This document shows, in pieces, positions 41,801 to 53,345 of a stretch of DNA of 64,000 nt (positions are counted from its first letter, which is position 1; each line of letters begins with the position of its first letter). The position numbers were made by a program, and so were the translations under genes. Under the pieces are notes generated by a model. That model had not been told where the DNA came from and did not search any database. It saw only the letters and a list, made by a program, of their open reading frames with translations. Source of the DNA: Arenicola marina (taxonomy: Eukaryota; Annelida; Polychaeta; Arenicolidae); contig OZ025255.1 in the NCBI GenBank assembly GCA_964019135.1, positions 19,755,708-19,819,707 of the forward strand. Direction: 5' to 3'.

Positions 41801-44739
41801 CCAACGCCACCTCCATGGTCAACTTTGTGAGACAGGTCGGCAAGCAAATGAAAGCCAACAAGCCCACGGTTGTTCATTGCAGGTTAGAACTACTCCAATA
41901 GATAATAGGCCATATCTGCGGTGCCGCTTGCATTGCATGATATATAAATTAAAAACTATCTCATGTAATATGACATTAGCTGCTTGTAATTCGCTTTTCA
42001 TAACTAACTCTCATCTTGTTGAGGTCGAATAGCATAGTAATAATAGAATAGAATAGTAACGTCATAATGAAGGATCGTACCACATAAGACTGCGAAATAA
42101 CCGCTGATATTGTTGTTACTTGCAGCGCCGGTGTTGGCAGAACTGGAACATTGATAGCGCTTTACCAATTACTACACCAAGCAAACGACGAAGGTGTCAT
42201 AGATGTGCTCAACTGCATCAAGAAACTAAGAGCACAGAGGACAACTATGGTGCAGACATTGGTAGGTTCTATGTAATGTGGCATTTGTATGTTTATCAGA
42301 AGGGCCTCTTCGGGCTTTTGTCATAGTGATCTCTCAGAAACAATGTATCTACTTACCCACGACTTCCTCTAGAAGCTAAAGCGTTTCATCCTTGACTTCT
42401 CACCACAAGCAAAATGTCTTAATTTGTGACCTTCCCCATGTTTTTCTGCAGCAGCAAAAATCATCAATCTCCGACATCTTGCGGCATTAATATCATCTTA
42501 GCCAAACAGTATATCATCCCCCAAGAAACTTAATGTCTTTATCCACAATGTGTTTCACAAACAATGCCTTCGTCCAAAACGAAAGTCATTCCATGCACGA
42601 CCTGTTTCAGAAAAAATATTATTATCCACAATCTTTTCCAGAAACAATATGTCTTCATCCACGACGCGTTGGCCGAGTACATCACAACCGGAAGTACTTT
42701 GATGTCCATCGATGTCTTCACCGAGACCTACGGAAACATTGTGAAGCCTGGAGCAGATGGAACTAGCGCACTCGATAGACAATTTAAGGTAAGTAGTAAT
42801 CTGGAAACTTTTAGATCAATAACAAACTGCATGTTTTAATATATTATTTGCGCAAAATAGTATGCAATAATAGATGGCTTTAGGTGAATGCCCCGTATCC
42901 AAAGGGATTTAATGCATATATATATAATATGTGCAATATGTGTTCTACTGCAGATCATACAAACCACAAGAAAGGAAGTATCGGAGTATGATCAAGATGA
43001 CGCACTGAGCAAACATAACGCAGCCAAGAACAGAGACAAGGCAATATTGCCAAGTAAGACACATGCTAATACAACCATGCAAGTATCCACCCACTGGTGC
43101 TTAGCGCGCGATTAACGAAATAAACATTCTCCTAACTCTATTTCCTTACAACTAACTGATTTTCATGTCATTTCATATAACCCCATGCAATTTCGTCTTA
43201 TTCTGCCTATAGGAATGACACGTCGGGTGTATCTTCAACAACGCTTCACCGGACGGAACGACTACATCAACGCAGTGACGGTTAATGTGAGTTAGTTACG
43301 CGGTGGCGGTTCCATGGATGATATACTATGAGGCTAGATTGCCCAAAAGACAAACGAGAGAGCATTACAAATTATTGAATTTGTTCGGTTGAAAATAGGA
43401 ACGAATGCTTGTTTCAGGGATACAGAAAACACGATTCCTTCTACGTGACCCAGATTCCTCTGGAGACGACCGTCATCGACTTCTGGCGAATGGTGTCTGA
43501 GAACGACTGCCGCTCCATAGTCCTGCTGATGCACGATGGGGATGAAAGGGTTTGCGGGGTCTTTTCCTGGGAATAATTCATGATGATTTTTGCAAATATG
43601 AATCCGCAAATGTATCTTGCGTATTAGATCATCTGGTGACTCAATTGAATTTAGTTCATGCTGCGTAATTACTTTGCATATCTCAAACAGGAGATGCCCC
43701 GGATGTTCCCCTACAAATCCACGCCGCTCCTTGTGGCGGGCCGTCACGTGACCCAAACCGGAAGTACCATAGGCGGAAGTCACCAAATCGTCGATTTGAT
43801 CATGGCAGAAGCTGGCGAAGAGAATGAAGGCGCAGCGACCTACGCAAACGTCAGCGAAGTGTCTGTTCCCACACCGGTGAGCTTCAAATCTAACAAGTTA
43901 ATTAATTCTAGTGAACATGAGATAATATGAAATGGCCAAGAACTTCCAGCCTAGAACAACAATCTGAGTGGCGTCAAATAGCGCCTAGGCCAGCCGGTAC
44001 GATTGCAAGAGAGCGCACAGTAAACTTATATTTTTAGAAACCCGACAGCGAAGACATTAAACTAAAAGTGTTCAAGCTGTGCACCAACAGGCGAGACGAA
44101 CTGGCCATGGATGACGTCATCTCACTACACTCGGATGTTGAAACTTGGCAACGCAGCAGTGGCGATCGACCCGTAGTGGTGTCATGTCTGTAAGTGTCAT
44201 CCATGTTGATTTGATAAATAATAATAGTAGGATAACTGTAAAGATGGATCAAATTACAGGTCCTCAAGAAAACTGTAACTGACTGCTGATGATAGGTGTG
44301 ACGATGTTACGTTCGCGTCATGAAATCATTTTGTTAGACCAAGCTCCGACGCCGGTCATCACACCGTCTCGTTGCAGCAATGGCGCCAGCCTGAGCGGCC
44401 TCTACGTGGTCAGCTGTAACATATTTGAGATGGCTAACACAGAGGGCGAGGTGGACATCTTCCAGCTGGTCAGACAGGCCAAAGAAAGCAGACCGGACTT
44501 CATCAACTCCAAGGTAAAATAATTTGTCAAAGTCTCACAGCATTTTTTTAATTTAGTTTACAAAACTACTTAATCAAACATGTCAACGCAAGCAATGAAT
44601 TTATATAGATTGCCTCTAAAGAGATATAACTGAAAATAATTGTTCATAACCACAATCTTTACAGAACCAGTACGACCTGCTGTACGCTACCCTGGAGACA
44701 CATCTAGAGAAATACAGCAATTATTCCAACTACAATTAA
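32727..44739 (+). CDS. Gene B: receptor-type tyrosine phosphatase with WSC and EGF ectodomain
   Basis: Exons: 32,727-32,808 signal peptide; 33,671-33,820 and 34,421-34,546 WSC; 36,770-36,886 and 37,571-37,687 EGF; 37,934-38,059 partial EGF; 38,332-38,473 transmembrane; 39,297-39,520, 39,895-39,982, 40,104-40,180, 40,592-40,628, 40,862-40,959, 41,212-41,331, 41,737-41,882, 42,126-42,261, 42,642-42,788 juxtamembrane and D1; 42,954-43,053, 43,213-43,286, 43,418-43,549, 43,691-43,876, 44,038-44,189, 44,378-44,513, 44,665-44,739 D2. Phases agree throughout except between the transmembrane exon (phase 2) and 39,297 (phase 1), so a small exon is probably missed there. Product about 930 residues. D1 has WPD and [10 protein letters not shown] and should dephosphorylate phosphotyrosine at the inner membrane face; D2 is degenerate. 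Donors at 38,474, 41,332 and 43,550 are weak. Vertebrate RPTPs have other ectodomains. Confidence 0.88.
32851..33108 (-). mobile_element. tRNA-derived SINE between two first exons
   Basis: The reverse complement has a tRNA-like head with a B box GGTTCGAGCCC, followed by a body containing ACATGGCTCC and ending TCCTGAATAATCAACC. Flanked by the 9-bp direct repeat TAGGGGTGA (32,851-32,859 and 33,100-33,108). A second copy lies at 63,721-63,969. Confidence 0.85.
33139..33223 (+). pseudogene. Second signal-peptide exon of gene B, donor lost
   Basis: Same TGACGTCATG context and full signal peptide ([26 protein letters not shown]), but the donor reads ATAAGT where its sister exons have GTAAGT or GTAGGT. 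Unless another donor is used, transcripts starting here would not splice to the WSC exon. Confidence 0.65.
33395..33535. repeat. Imperfect ~28-bp repeat
   Basis: Five to seven degenerate units of GAAACTAACTGTTGACATTA type in the first intron of gene B. Confidence 0.75.
33671..34546 (+). CDS. Gene B WSC domain (two exons)
   Basis: 33,671-33,820 codes YIYIQCS, QWCLAFC and [11 protein letters not shown]. 34,421-34,546 codes [25 protein letters not shown] and SYVSVYQ. Together they make the usual eight-cysteine WSC pattern, ending in phase 1 at GTAGGT. The first exon's donor is GTGAGG; the second's acceptor is CACACAAG. The split position matches gene A's surviving half. Confidence 0.8.
34656..35856. 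mobile_element. ~1.2-kb non-coding element with repeated hairpin end
   Basis: The left end has a 49-bp unit three times (34,656, 34,705, 34,754), each with a perfect hairpin: AAGACGAAAATC and GATTTTCGTCTT around TGC. The right end at about 35,840-35,855 has CCCGATTTTCGTCTT, the inverse of the left terminus. The body includes TCAAGGTCAAGGTCACGG. No reading frame of note. Probably a MITE-like element whose terminal hairpin was tandemly amplified. Confidence 0.6.
36770..36886 (+). CDS. Gene B EGF exon 1 (one cysteine lost)
   Basis: 117 nt, TTTCAG acceptor and GTAGGT donor. [12 protein letters not shown] start, but the third cysteine position is serine (DQTSNN where its sister exons read QTCVN). 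Five cysteines remain, leaving one unpaired. Confidence 0.85.
37571..37687 (+). CDS. Gene B EGF exon 2 (DINEC type, GC donor, one cysteine lost)
   Basis: Acceptor TTGTAG. Starts [11 protein letters not shown], then tyrosine where the second cysteine should be. The other five cysteines are present. The donor position is GC (ACAG then GCATGT); unspliced reading gives ATG then TAG. Paralogue of gene A exon 3. Confidence 0.8.
37934..38059 (+). CDS. Gene B partial EGF and stem exon
   Basis: 126 nt, TTACAG acceptor and GTGAGA donor. Begins DIDECADP with four cysteines, then a Thr-rich stem ([11 protein letters not shown]) where the last EGF loop should be. A shortened EGF merging into a juxtamembrane stalk. 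Confidence 0.75.
38332..38473 (+). CDS. Gene B transmembrane exon
   Basis: Codes a Gly-rich stretch ([12 protein letters not shown]), then a long hydrophobic helix ([20 protein letters not shown]) and the basic stop-transfer LRRR. The CAG-GTCTGT donor is weak and leaves phase 2, which does not fit the next recognised exon. The frame stays open to 38,627 if unspliced. Confidence 0.75.
39297..42788 (+). CDS. Gene B juxtamembrane region and PTP domain D1 (catalytic)
   Basis: 39,297-39,520 is a Gln/Asp-rich linker with VVYENYHS, ending [10 protein letters not shown]1 follows with family motifs in order: NKYKNMLPY (phosphotyrosine loop), [44 protein letters not shown] (WPD loop with the general acid Asp), [13 protein letters not shown] (Cys nucleophile and Arg; the exon junction falls within the Ser codon), and [15 protein letters not shown] (Q loop). 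Every key residue is present, so D1 should be active. Confidence 0.93.
42954..44739 (+). CDS. Gene B PTP domain D2 (predicted pseudophosphatase)
   Basis: Recognisable as a second PTP fold by [22 protein letters not shown] and [10 protein letters not shown]. Key residues are missing: KNRD in place of KNRY; no WPD motif between 43,691 and 44,189; and the signature reads VSCLNGASLSG, keeping Cys but with Leu in place of the essential Arg. Typical RPTP D2 domains are regulatory, and this one is further decayed. Ends SNYSNYN and TAA. Confidence 0.88.
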
Positions 44740-46790
44740 CTGGATGCACCGAGATCACAAGCATACAGACTTTCTGCAGAATGAAGTGAAGTATGTTTAT
44801 ATTTGCACTTCCTTAGGCATAGCAGTGCAGACAGTGATATGTTTGCCGTAGATATTGCCTTATTATAACCATGGATCATCAGATTTTGGCATGATTTTGG
44901 CATGGCGTGCATTTATTCCCGAAATCGTGTAGAATATTAGCTGGGTTGATATTAACGCAAGGGCATGTTTATTGGGTGTTTGTTTTTCATTACGAAGACC
45001 GTACAATATATCTGGTGACTACACACCACTATATGACATAGTAGGCCGGAATCAAAATTTTCTATTTACGGTATGAATAACGTGAATGCGGAATGTTACA
45101 CCTGACTGTCAGCATATTATGTGTCACCTGAGATTTGCGGGAATTACCTGCACAAGCTGTTTGAAGAGTAATCAAGATATATGCAGCCGTATATTCACGG
45201 ATTTTCTAATGATTTCGTCATATGAGTGCCACCAAGCCACAGCGGATCAAATGGGTAATCATTGGGGTGGAATACTAAGAAAAGACGCTGCCAAGAAGAA
45301 AACAATTGGCTATGGACGTATTTTGGAACTTCAAAAATACTAAATATGATAGACTAAAGAGGATTTGTGTTTTAAAAACTCATTACAATGTTAGTGTATT
45401 GATCTATATATTCAACTCAAGCCGTAGCCAAAGAGCGTGAGTCATATTTTGTAGACAAATTTCCTGCTCTTTAGTATGATATGATATATAGGTGGACATA
45501 TATCGACTTGTCGTATGCTTAGAGACTGGTTGAGGTCCCGAGGCTGACTGAAGGAAAGGACACAGTTGCACCAAATATTGTATTTATTTCCCACATTGAC
45601 ATGTATATGATTGTCATCCATATAGATATTACGATGAGATCATATTAGCTGTGTGCTTTAGCATTCGATCTGAAGGCGGCTAAAATCTAACCCGAGTCTC
45701 AAACTAATGAAGGAATAGTCAATCGTTGCCTTAGTAACATTACTTAGAACAGTCAAGCATTATGTAGAAAAAAAACCCCAATTAACTCTGGCTATAGTGC
45801 TGCATAGTCAGTGCGAGATCTGACCGAGAGACCACGAGACAGGGAGACCTATGCTCTACGTCAAAGCGATACTGCTAAAAGCATCAACGGCATGTGTTGC
45901 TTACCTGCCGGTGGTGTTTGCCTTCACTTGCTTCGCACAAAAAAATCGACTAAAGCTGTCTTTGGATGCTAAACTAACCACTGAATTTAATGCGTATGAC
46001 AGGTAGGTTTATGTGATAAATGAGCTGTTAGACGTCATGTTTTATTGTTCTACGCAGTGTTGTTATGACAACGATTGTCTATTAGAAGGGGTTGCTTCAT
46101 ACCACACGATTTTAACCTTCTTCAGATTTATTGCTATTGTATGACCATCAACTCGTGCACAAATGTGTAATATTTGTACATAATAATATGTCAGAGATGC
46201 TACCTAACATGAGCGATTGTGTTAAATTGAAACATCAAAATATTATTGTCATATATTATCAATATGAAATGGTATATCTCTGCAAAGGCCAAAGTGGCAA
46301 ACTGATTCTGTGAGCTATAATTAATACCACAATATGGCATTGGGTTGGGGATGGATCCTCCCCCTCTCTATATACATTAGATAAATCAGTAGGGTCTTAT
46401 GGGCTAGGGGTATGTGGTTGGCCTGAATGTTCGAATCAGTGTCATAAGAGGTCCGTTAATTAATTTCTGCGGAGTAAGCCTTTGTTTGCAGAAACATGTC
46501 ATTAGCTTATTTATATGCCAACATTTGTGATCAATGGAGGTTAATTCTTCTGGTGATGAACTCCTTGTTTTCACACTTTCGATAAAAAATAAAGCTCGTG
46601 CTAACGCACTCGTTATTAATGTGTGCACAAATGTTGCGCTGATGTATTGTGAAATTGATTTCTTGGGATGCGATATATCGAATTGAATAATTGATATAGG
46701 TTCATTGCAAATGTTACTAATTCAATGACACATGTAACCCATTTACTTCTAGATATGATTAACTGTACCTTTAACCGATCTTTAACCACC
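44740..46790. other. 3' flank of gene B, no gene seen
   Basis: No further exon or gene is supported. The open stretch at 45,086-45,343 has no recognisable features. No strong poly(A) signal is seen close to the stop; AATAAA occurs only near 46,586. Confidence 0.55.
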
Positions 46791-46794
46791 CTGG

Positions 46795-47215
46795 CAAGCC
46801 GTCTGATCCAGGCAACCCTCCACTCTACGGAACCCTCCGGCCAAGGCAGCCCTCCCCCATAGTGAGCCGTCTGGCCAAGGCAGCCCTCCCCCATGGTAAG
46901 CCCTCTGGCCAAGACAACCCTCCACCCATAGTGAGCCCTCGAGCCTGGGCAGCCCTCCACCCTGGCGAGATCTCCAGTCAAGGCGGCCCTCCATCATAGT
47001 GAGCCCTCGAACCTGGGCAGCTCTCTACCCTAGCCAGCTAGCCAGAGTGAGCTTTCCGGCCTGGGCAGCCCTGTAGTCTGGCGTAGTGAAACATCTGGCT
47101 AAGCGAGCCCTCCACCATATCGAGCCCTCTATCCTAACGAGCCCTCCAGCCAACCTAGCCCTCGGGCCAAACGATCCCTCCACCTGCGCCAGATCCCCGG
47201 GTTAAGCGAGCCTTT
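46795..47215. repeat. Degenerate ~33-bp C-rich minisatellite
   Basis: Irregular units of AGCCCTCCACC..GGC type mixed with TAGTGAGCCCTC. Old and diverged. Confidence 0.75.
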
Positions 47216-47429
47216 CCTCCTAGCCAGCTCCTACAGTATTATATACTTAAGCAAACTGGGCGACGACCGTGATCGACTAATCTTACGATGTTCAGACAAC
47301 TGAGCCAGTCGCTAAATGGTGGCAAAAGTTGCACAACGGAAGTATGTTAACACTACGCTAACTCGCGCTATTGTGTCGGGAAAGTGACAGGGGGTTCATG
47401 ATCGGTTCGGCCACCGGTATTCTGTACGA

Positions 47430-50400
47430 CATGGAAATATTGACCACGTGTCGCACACGCCATGTTACCCGATACGGTTCGGATCTGATGCTGGTGACGG
47501 GTCGTGTGTTATGATGAATGACATGGAGATACCCATGTTACCCGATACGGTTCGGATCTGATGCTGGTTATGTGTCGTGCGTTAAGATGTATGACATGGA
47601 GATACCCATGTTACCCGATACGGTTCGGATCTGATGCTGGTGATGTGTCGTGCGTTATGATGTATGACATGGAGATACCCATGTTACCCGATACGGTTCG
47701 GATCTGATGCTGGTGATGTGTCGTGCGTTATTATGTATGACATGGAGATACCCATGTTACCCGATACGGTTCGGATCTGATGCTGGTGATGTGTCGTGTG
47801 TTATGATGTATGACATGGAGATACCCATGTTACCCGATACGGTTCGGATCTGATGCTGGTGATGGGTCGTGCGTTATGATGTATGACATGGAAATACCCA
47901 TGTTACCCGATACAGTTCGGATCTGATGCAGGTGATGTGTCGTGTGTTATGATCTATGACATGGAGATACCAATGTTACCCAATACGGTTCGGATCTGAT
48001 GCTGGTTATTTGTCGTGCGTTATGATGTATGACATGGAGATACCCATGTTACCCGATACGGTTCGGATCTGATGCGCGTGATGTGTCGTGCGTTATGATG
48101 TATGACATGGATATACCCATGTTACCCGATACGGTTCGGATCTGATGCAGGTGATGTGTCGTGGGTTATGATGTATGACATGGAGATACCCATGTTACCC
48201 GATACGGTTCAGATCTGATGCTGGTGATGTGTCGTGCGTTATGATGTATGACATGGAGATACCCATGTTACCCGATACGGTTCAGATCTGATGCTGGTGA
48301 TGTGTCGTGCGTTATGATGTATGACATGGAGATACCCATGTTACCCGATACGGTTCAGATCTGATGCTGGTGATGTGTCGTGCGTTATGATGTATGACAT
48401 GGAGATACCCATGTTACCCGATACGGTTCAGATCTGATGCTGGTGATGTGTCGTGCGTTATGATGTATGACATGGAGATACCCATGTTACCCGATACGGT
48501 TCGGATCTGATGCTGGTGATGTGTCGTGCGTTATGATGTATGACATGGAGATACCCATGTTACCCGATACGGTTCGGATCTGATGCTGGTGATGTGTCGT
48601 GCGTTATGATGTATGACATGGAGATACCCATGTTACCCGATACGGTTCGGATCTGATGCTGGTGATGTGTCGTGCGTTATGATGTATGACATGGAGATAC
48701 CCATGTTACCCAATACGGTTCGGATCTGATGCTGGTGATGTGTCGTGCGTTATGATGTATGACATGGAGATACCCATGTTACCCGATACGGTTCGGATCT
48801 GATGCTGGTGATGTGTCGTGCGTTATGATGTATGACATGGAGATACCCATGTTACCCGATACGGTTCAGATCTGATGCTGGTGATGTGTCGTGCGTTATG
48901 ATGTATGACATGGAGATACCCATGTTACCCGATACGGTTCGGATCTGATGCTGGTGATGTGTTGTGCGTTATGATGTATGACATGGAGATACCCATGTTA
49001 CCCGATACGGTTCGGATCTGATGCTGGTGATGGGTCGTGCGTTATGATGTATGACATGGAGATACCCATGTTACCCGATACGGTTCGGATCTGATGCTGG
49101 TGATGGGTCGTGCGTTATGATGTATGACATGGAGATACCCATGTTACCCGATACGGTTCAGATCTGATGCTGGTGATGTGTCGTGCGTTATGATGTATGA
49201 CACGGAGATGCCCATGTTACCCGATACGGTTCGGATCTGATGCTGGTGATGTGTCGTGCGTTATGATGTATGACATGGAGATACCCATGTTACCCGATAC
49301 GGTTCGGATCTGATGCTGGTTATGTGTCGTGCGTTAAGATGTATGACATGGAGATACCCATGTTACCCGATACGGTTCGGATCTGATGCTGGTGATGTGT
49401 CGTGCGTTATGATGTATGACATGGAGATACCCATGTTACCCGATACGGTTCGGATCTGATGCTGGTGATGTGTCGTGCGTTATGATGTATGACATGGAGA
49501 TACCCATGTTACCCGATACGGTTCGGATCTGATGCTGGTGATGTGTCGTGCGTTATGATGTATGACATGGAGATACCCATGTTACCCGATACGGTTCGGA
49601 TCTGATGCTGGTGATGTGTCGTGCGTTATGATGTATGACATGGAGATACCCATGTTACCCGATACGGTTCGGATCTGATGCTGGTGATGTGTCGTGCGTT
49701 ATGATGTATGACATGGAGATACCCATGTTACCCGATACGGTTCGGATCTGATGCTGGTGATGTGTCGTGCGTTATGATGTATGACATGGAGATACCCATG
49801 TTACCCGATACGGTTCGGATCTGATGCTGGTGATGTGTCGTGCGTTATGATGTATGACATGGAGATACCCATGTTACCCGATACGGTTCGGATCTGATGC
49901 TGGTGATGGGTCGTGCGTTATGATGTATGACATGGAGATACCCATGTTACCCGATACGGTTCGGATCTGATGCTGGTGATGTGTCGTGCGTTATGATGTA
50001 TGACATGGAGATACCCATGTTACCCGACACGGTTCGGATCTGATGCAGGTGATGTGTCGTGCGGTATGATGTATGACATGGAGATACCCATGTTACCCGA
50101 TACGGTTCGGATCTGATGCTGGTGATGTGTCGTGCGTTATGATGTATGACATGGAGATACCCATGTTACCCAATGTGGTTCGGATCTGATGCTGGTGATG
50201 TGTCGTGCGTTATGATGTATGACATGGAGATACCCATGTTACCCGATACGGTTCGGATCTGATGCTGGTGATGTGTCGTGCGTTAAGATGTATGACATGG
50301 AGATACCCATGTTACCCGATACGGTTCGGATCTGATGCTGGTGATGTGTCGTGCGTTATGATGTATGACATGGAGATACCCATGTTACCCGATACGGTTC

Positions 50401-53345
50401 GGATCTGATGCTGGTGATGTGTCGTGCGTTATTATGTATGACATGGAGATACCCATGTTACCCGATACGGTTCGGATCTGATGCTGGTGATGTGTCGTGT
50501 GTTATGATGTATGACATGGAGATACCCATGTTACCCGATACGGTTCGGATCTGATGCTGGTGATGGGTCGTGCGTTAAGATGTATGACATGGAGATACCC
50601 ATGTTACCCGATACGGTTCGGATCTGATGCTGGTGATGTGTCGTGTGTTATGATGTATGACATGGAGATACCCATGTTACCCGATACGGTTCGGATCTGA
50701 TGCTGGTGATGGGTCGTGCGTTAAGATGTATGACATGGAGATACCCATGTAACCCGATACGGTTCGGATCTGATGCGCGTGATGTGTCGTGCGTTATGAT
50801 GTATAACATGGAGATACCCATGTTACCCGATACGGTTCGTATCTGATGCTGGTGATGTGTCGTGCGTTATGATGTATGACATGGAGATACCCATGTTACC
50901 CGATACGGTTCAGATCTGATGCTGGTGATATGTCGTGCGTTATGATGTATGACATGGAGATACCCATGTTACCCGATACGGTTCGGATCTGATGCTGGTG
51001 ATGGGTCGTACGTTATGATGTATGACATGGAGATACCCATGTTACCCGATACGGTTCAGATCTGATGCTGGTGATGTGTCGTGCGTTATGGTGTATGACA
51101 TGGAGATACCCATGTTACCCGATACGGTTCGGATCTGATGCTGGTGATATGTCGTGCGTTATGATGTATGACATGGAGATACCCATGTTACCCGATACGG
51201 TTCAGATCTGATGCTGGTGATATGTCGTGCGTTATGATGTATGACATGGAGATACCCATGTTACCCGATACGGTTCGGATCTGATGCTGGTGATGGGTCG
51301 TACGTTATGATGTATGACATGGAGATACCCATGTTACCCGATACGGTTCAGATCTGATGCTGGTGATGTGTCGTGCGTTATGGTGTATGACATGGAGATA
51401 CCCATGTTACCCGATACGGTTCGGATCTGATGCTGGTGATATGTCGTGCGTTATGATGTATGACATGGAGATACCCATGTTACCCGATACGGTTCGGATC
51501 TGATGCTGGTGATGTGTCGTGTGTTATGATGTATAACATGGAGATACCCATGTTACCCGATACGGTTCGGATCTGATGCTGGTGATGGGTCGTGCGTTAT
51601 GATGTATGACATGGAGATACCCATGTTACCCGATACGGTTCAGATCTGATGCTGGTGATGTGTCGTGCGTTATGATGTATGACATGGAGATACCCATGTT
51701 ACCCGATACGGTTCGGATCTGATGCTGGTGATGTGTTGTGCGTTATGATGTATGACATGGAGATACCCATGTTACCCGATACGGTTCGGATCTGATGCTG
51801 GTGATGTGTTGTGCGTTATGATGTATGACATGGAGATACCCATGTTACCCGATACGGTTCGGATCTGATGCTGGTGATGGGTCGTGCGTTATGATGTATG
51901 ACATGGAGATACCCCTGTTACCCGATACGGTTCGGATCTGATGCTGGTGATGGGTCGTGCGTTATGATGTATGACATGGAGATACCCATGTTACCCGATA
52001 CGGTTCGGATCTGATGCTGGTGATGTGTCGTGCGTTATGATGTATGACATGGAGATACCCCTGTTACCCGATACGGTTCGGATCTGATGCTGGTGATGGG
52101 TCGTGCGTTATGATGTATGACATGGAGATACCCATGTTACTCGATACGGTTCAGATCTGATGCTGGTGATGTGTCGTGCGTTATGGTGTATGACATGGAG
52201 ATACCCATGTTACCCGATACGGTTCGGATCTGATGCTGGTGATGTGTCGTGCGTTATGATGTATGACATGGAGATACCCATGTTACCCGATACGGTTCGG
52301 ATCTGATGCTGGTTATGTGTCGTGCGTTAAGATGTATGACATGGAGATACCCATGTTACCCGATACGGTTCGGATCTGATGCTGGTGATGTGTCGTGCGT
52401 TATGATGTATGACATGGAGATACCCATGTTACCCGATACGGTTCGGATCTGATGCTGGTGATGGGTCGTGCGTTATGATGTATGACATGGAGATACCCAT
52501 GTTACCCGATACGGTTTGGATCTGATGCTGGTGATGTGTCGTGCGGTATGATGTATGACATGGAGATGCCCATGTTACCCGATACGGTTCGGATCTGATG
52601 CTGGTGATGTGTCGTGCGTTATGATGTATGACATGGAGATACCAATGTTACCCGACACGGTTCGGATCTGATGCTGGTGATGTGTCGTGCGGTATGATGT
52701 ATGACATGGAGATACCCATGTTACCCGATACGGTTCGGATCTGATGCTGGTGATGTGTCGTGCGTTATGATGTATGACATGGAGATACCCATGTTACCCA
52801 ATGTGGTTCGGATCTGATGCTGGTGATGTGTCGTGCGTTATGATGTATGACATGGAGATACCCATGTTACCCGATACGGTTCGGATCTGATGCTGGTGAT
52901 GTGTCGTGCGTTATGATGTATGACATGGAGATACCCATGTTACCCAATGTGGTTCGGATCTGATGCTGGTGATGTGTCGTGCGTTATGATGTATGACATG
53001 GAGATACCCCAATGTGGTTCGGATCTGATGCTGGTGATGGGTCGTGCGTTATGATGTATGACATGGAGATACCCATGTTACCCGACACGGTTCGGATCTG
53101 ATGCTGGTGATGGGTCGTGCGTTATGATGTATGACATGGAGATACCCATGTTACCCGACACGGTTCGGATCTGATGCAGGTGATGTGTCGTGCGGTATGA
53201 TGTATGACATGGAGATACCCATGTTACCCGATACGGTTCGGATCTGATGCTGTCGTGCGTTATGATGTATGACATGGAGATACCCATGTTACCCGACACG
53301 GTTCGGATCTGATGCTGGTGATGTGTCGTGTGTTATGATGTACAT
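47430..53345. repeat. 73-bp satellite, about 80 units
   Basis: The unit is near GATGCTGGTGATGTGTCGTG, CGTTATGATGTATGACATGG, AGATACCCATGTTACCCGAT, ACGGTTCGGATCT. Highly homogeneous, with diagnostic variants (GGGTCG, TTCAGATC, GTTAAGATG). A four-unit (292-bp) higher-order block at about 50,905 is repeated at 51,197. Units shrink near 53,010 and 53,245 at the 3' edge. Confidence 0.95.

Noticed and set aside
45086-45343. 85-codon reading frame after gene B
   Set aside because: No family features, no conserved context, length expected by chance.
47430-53345. CRISPR-like or origin iteron array
   Set aside because: There are no unique spacers between repeats, the units are contiguous 73-mers, and the context is an intron-rich animal genome.
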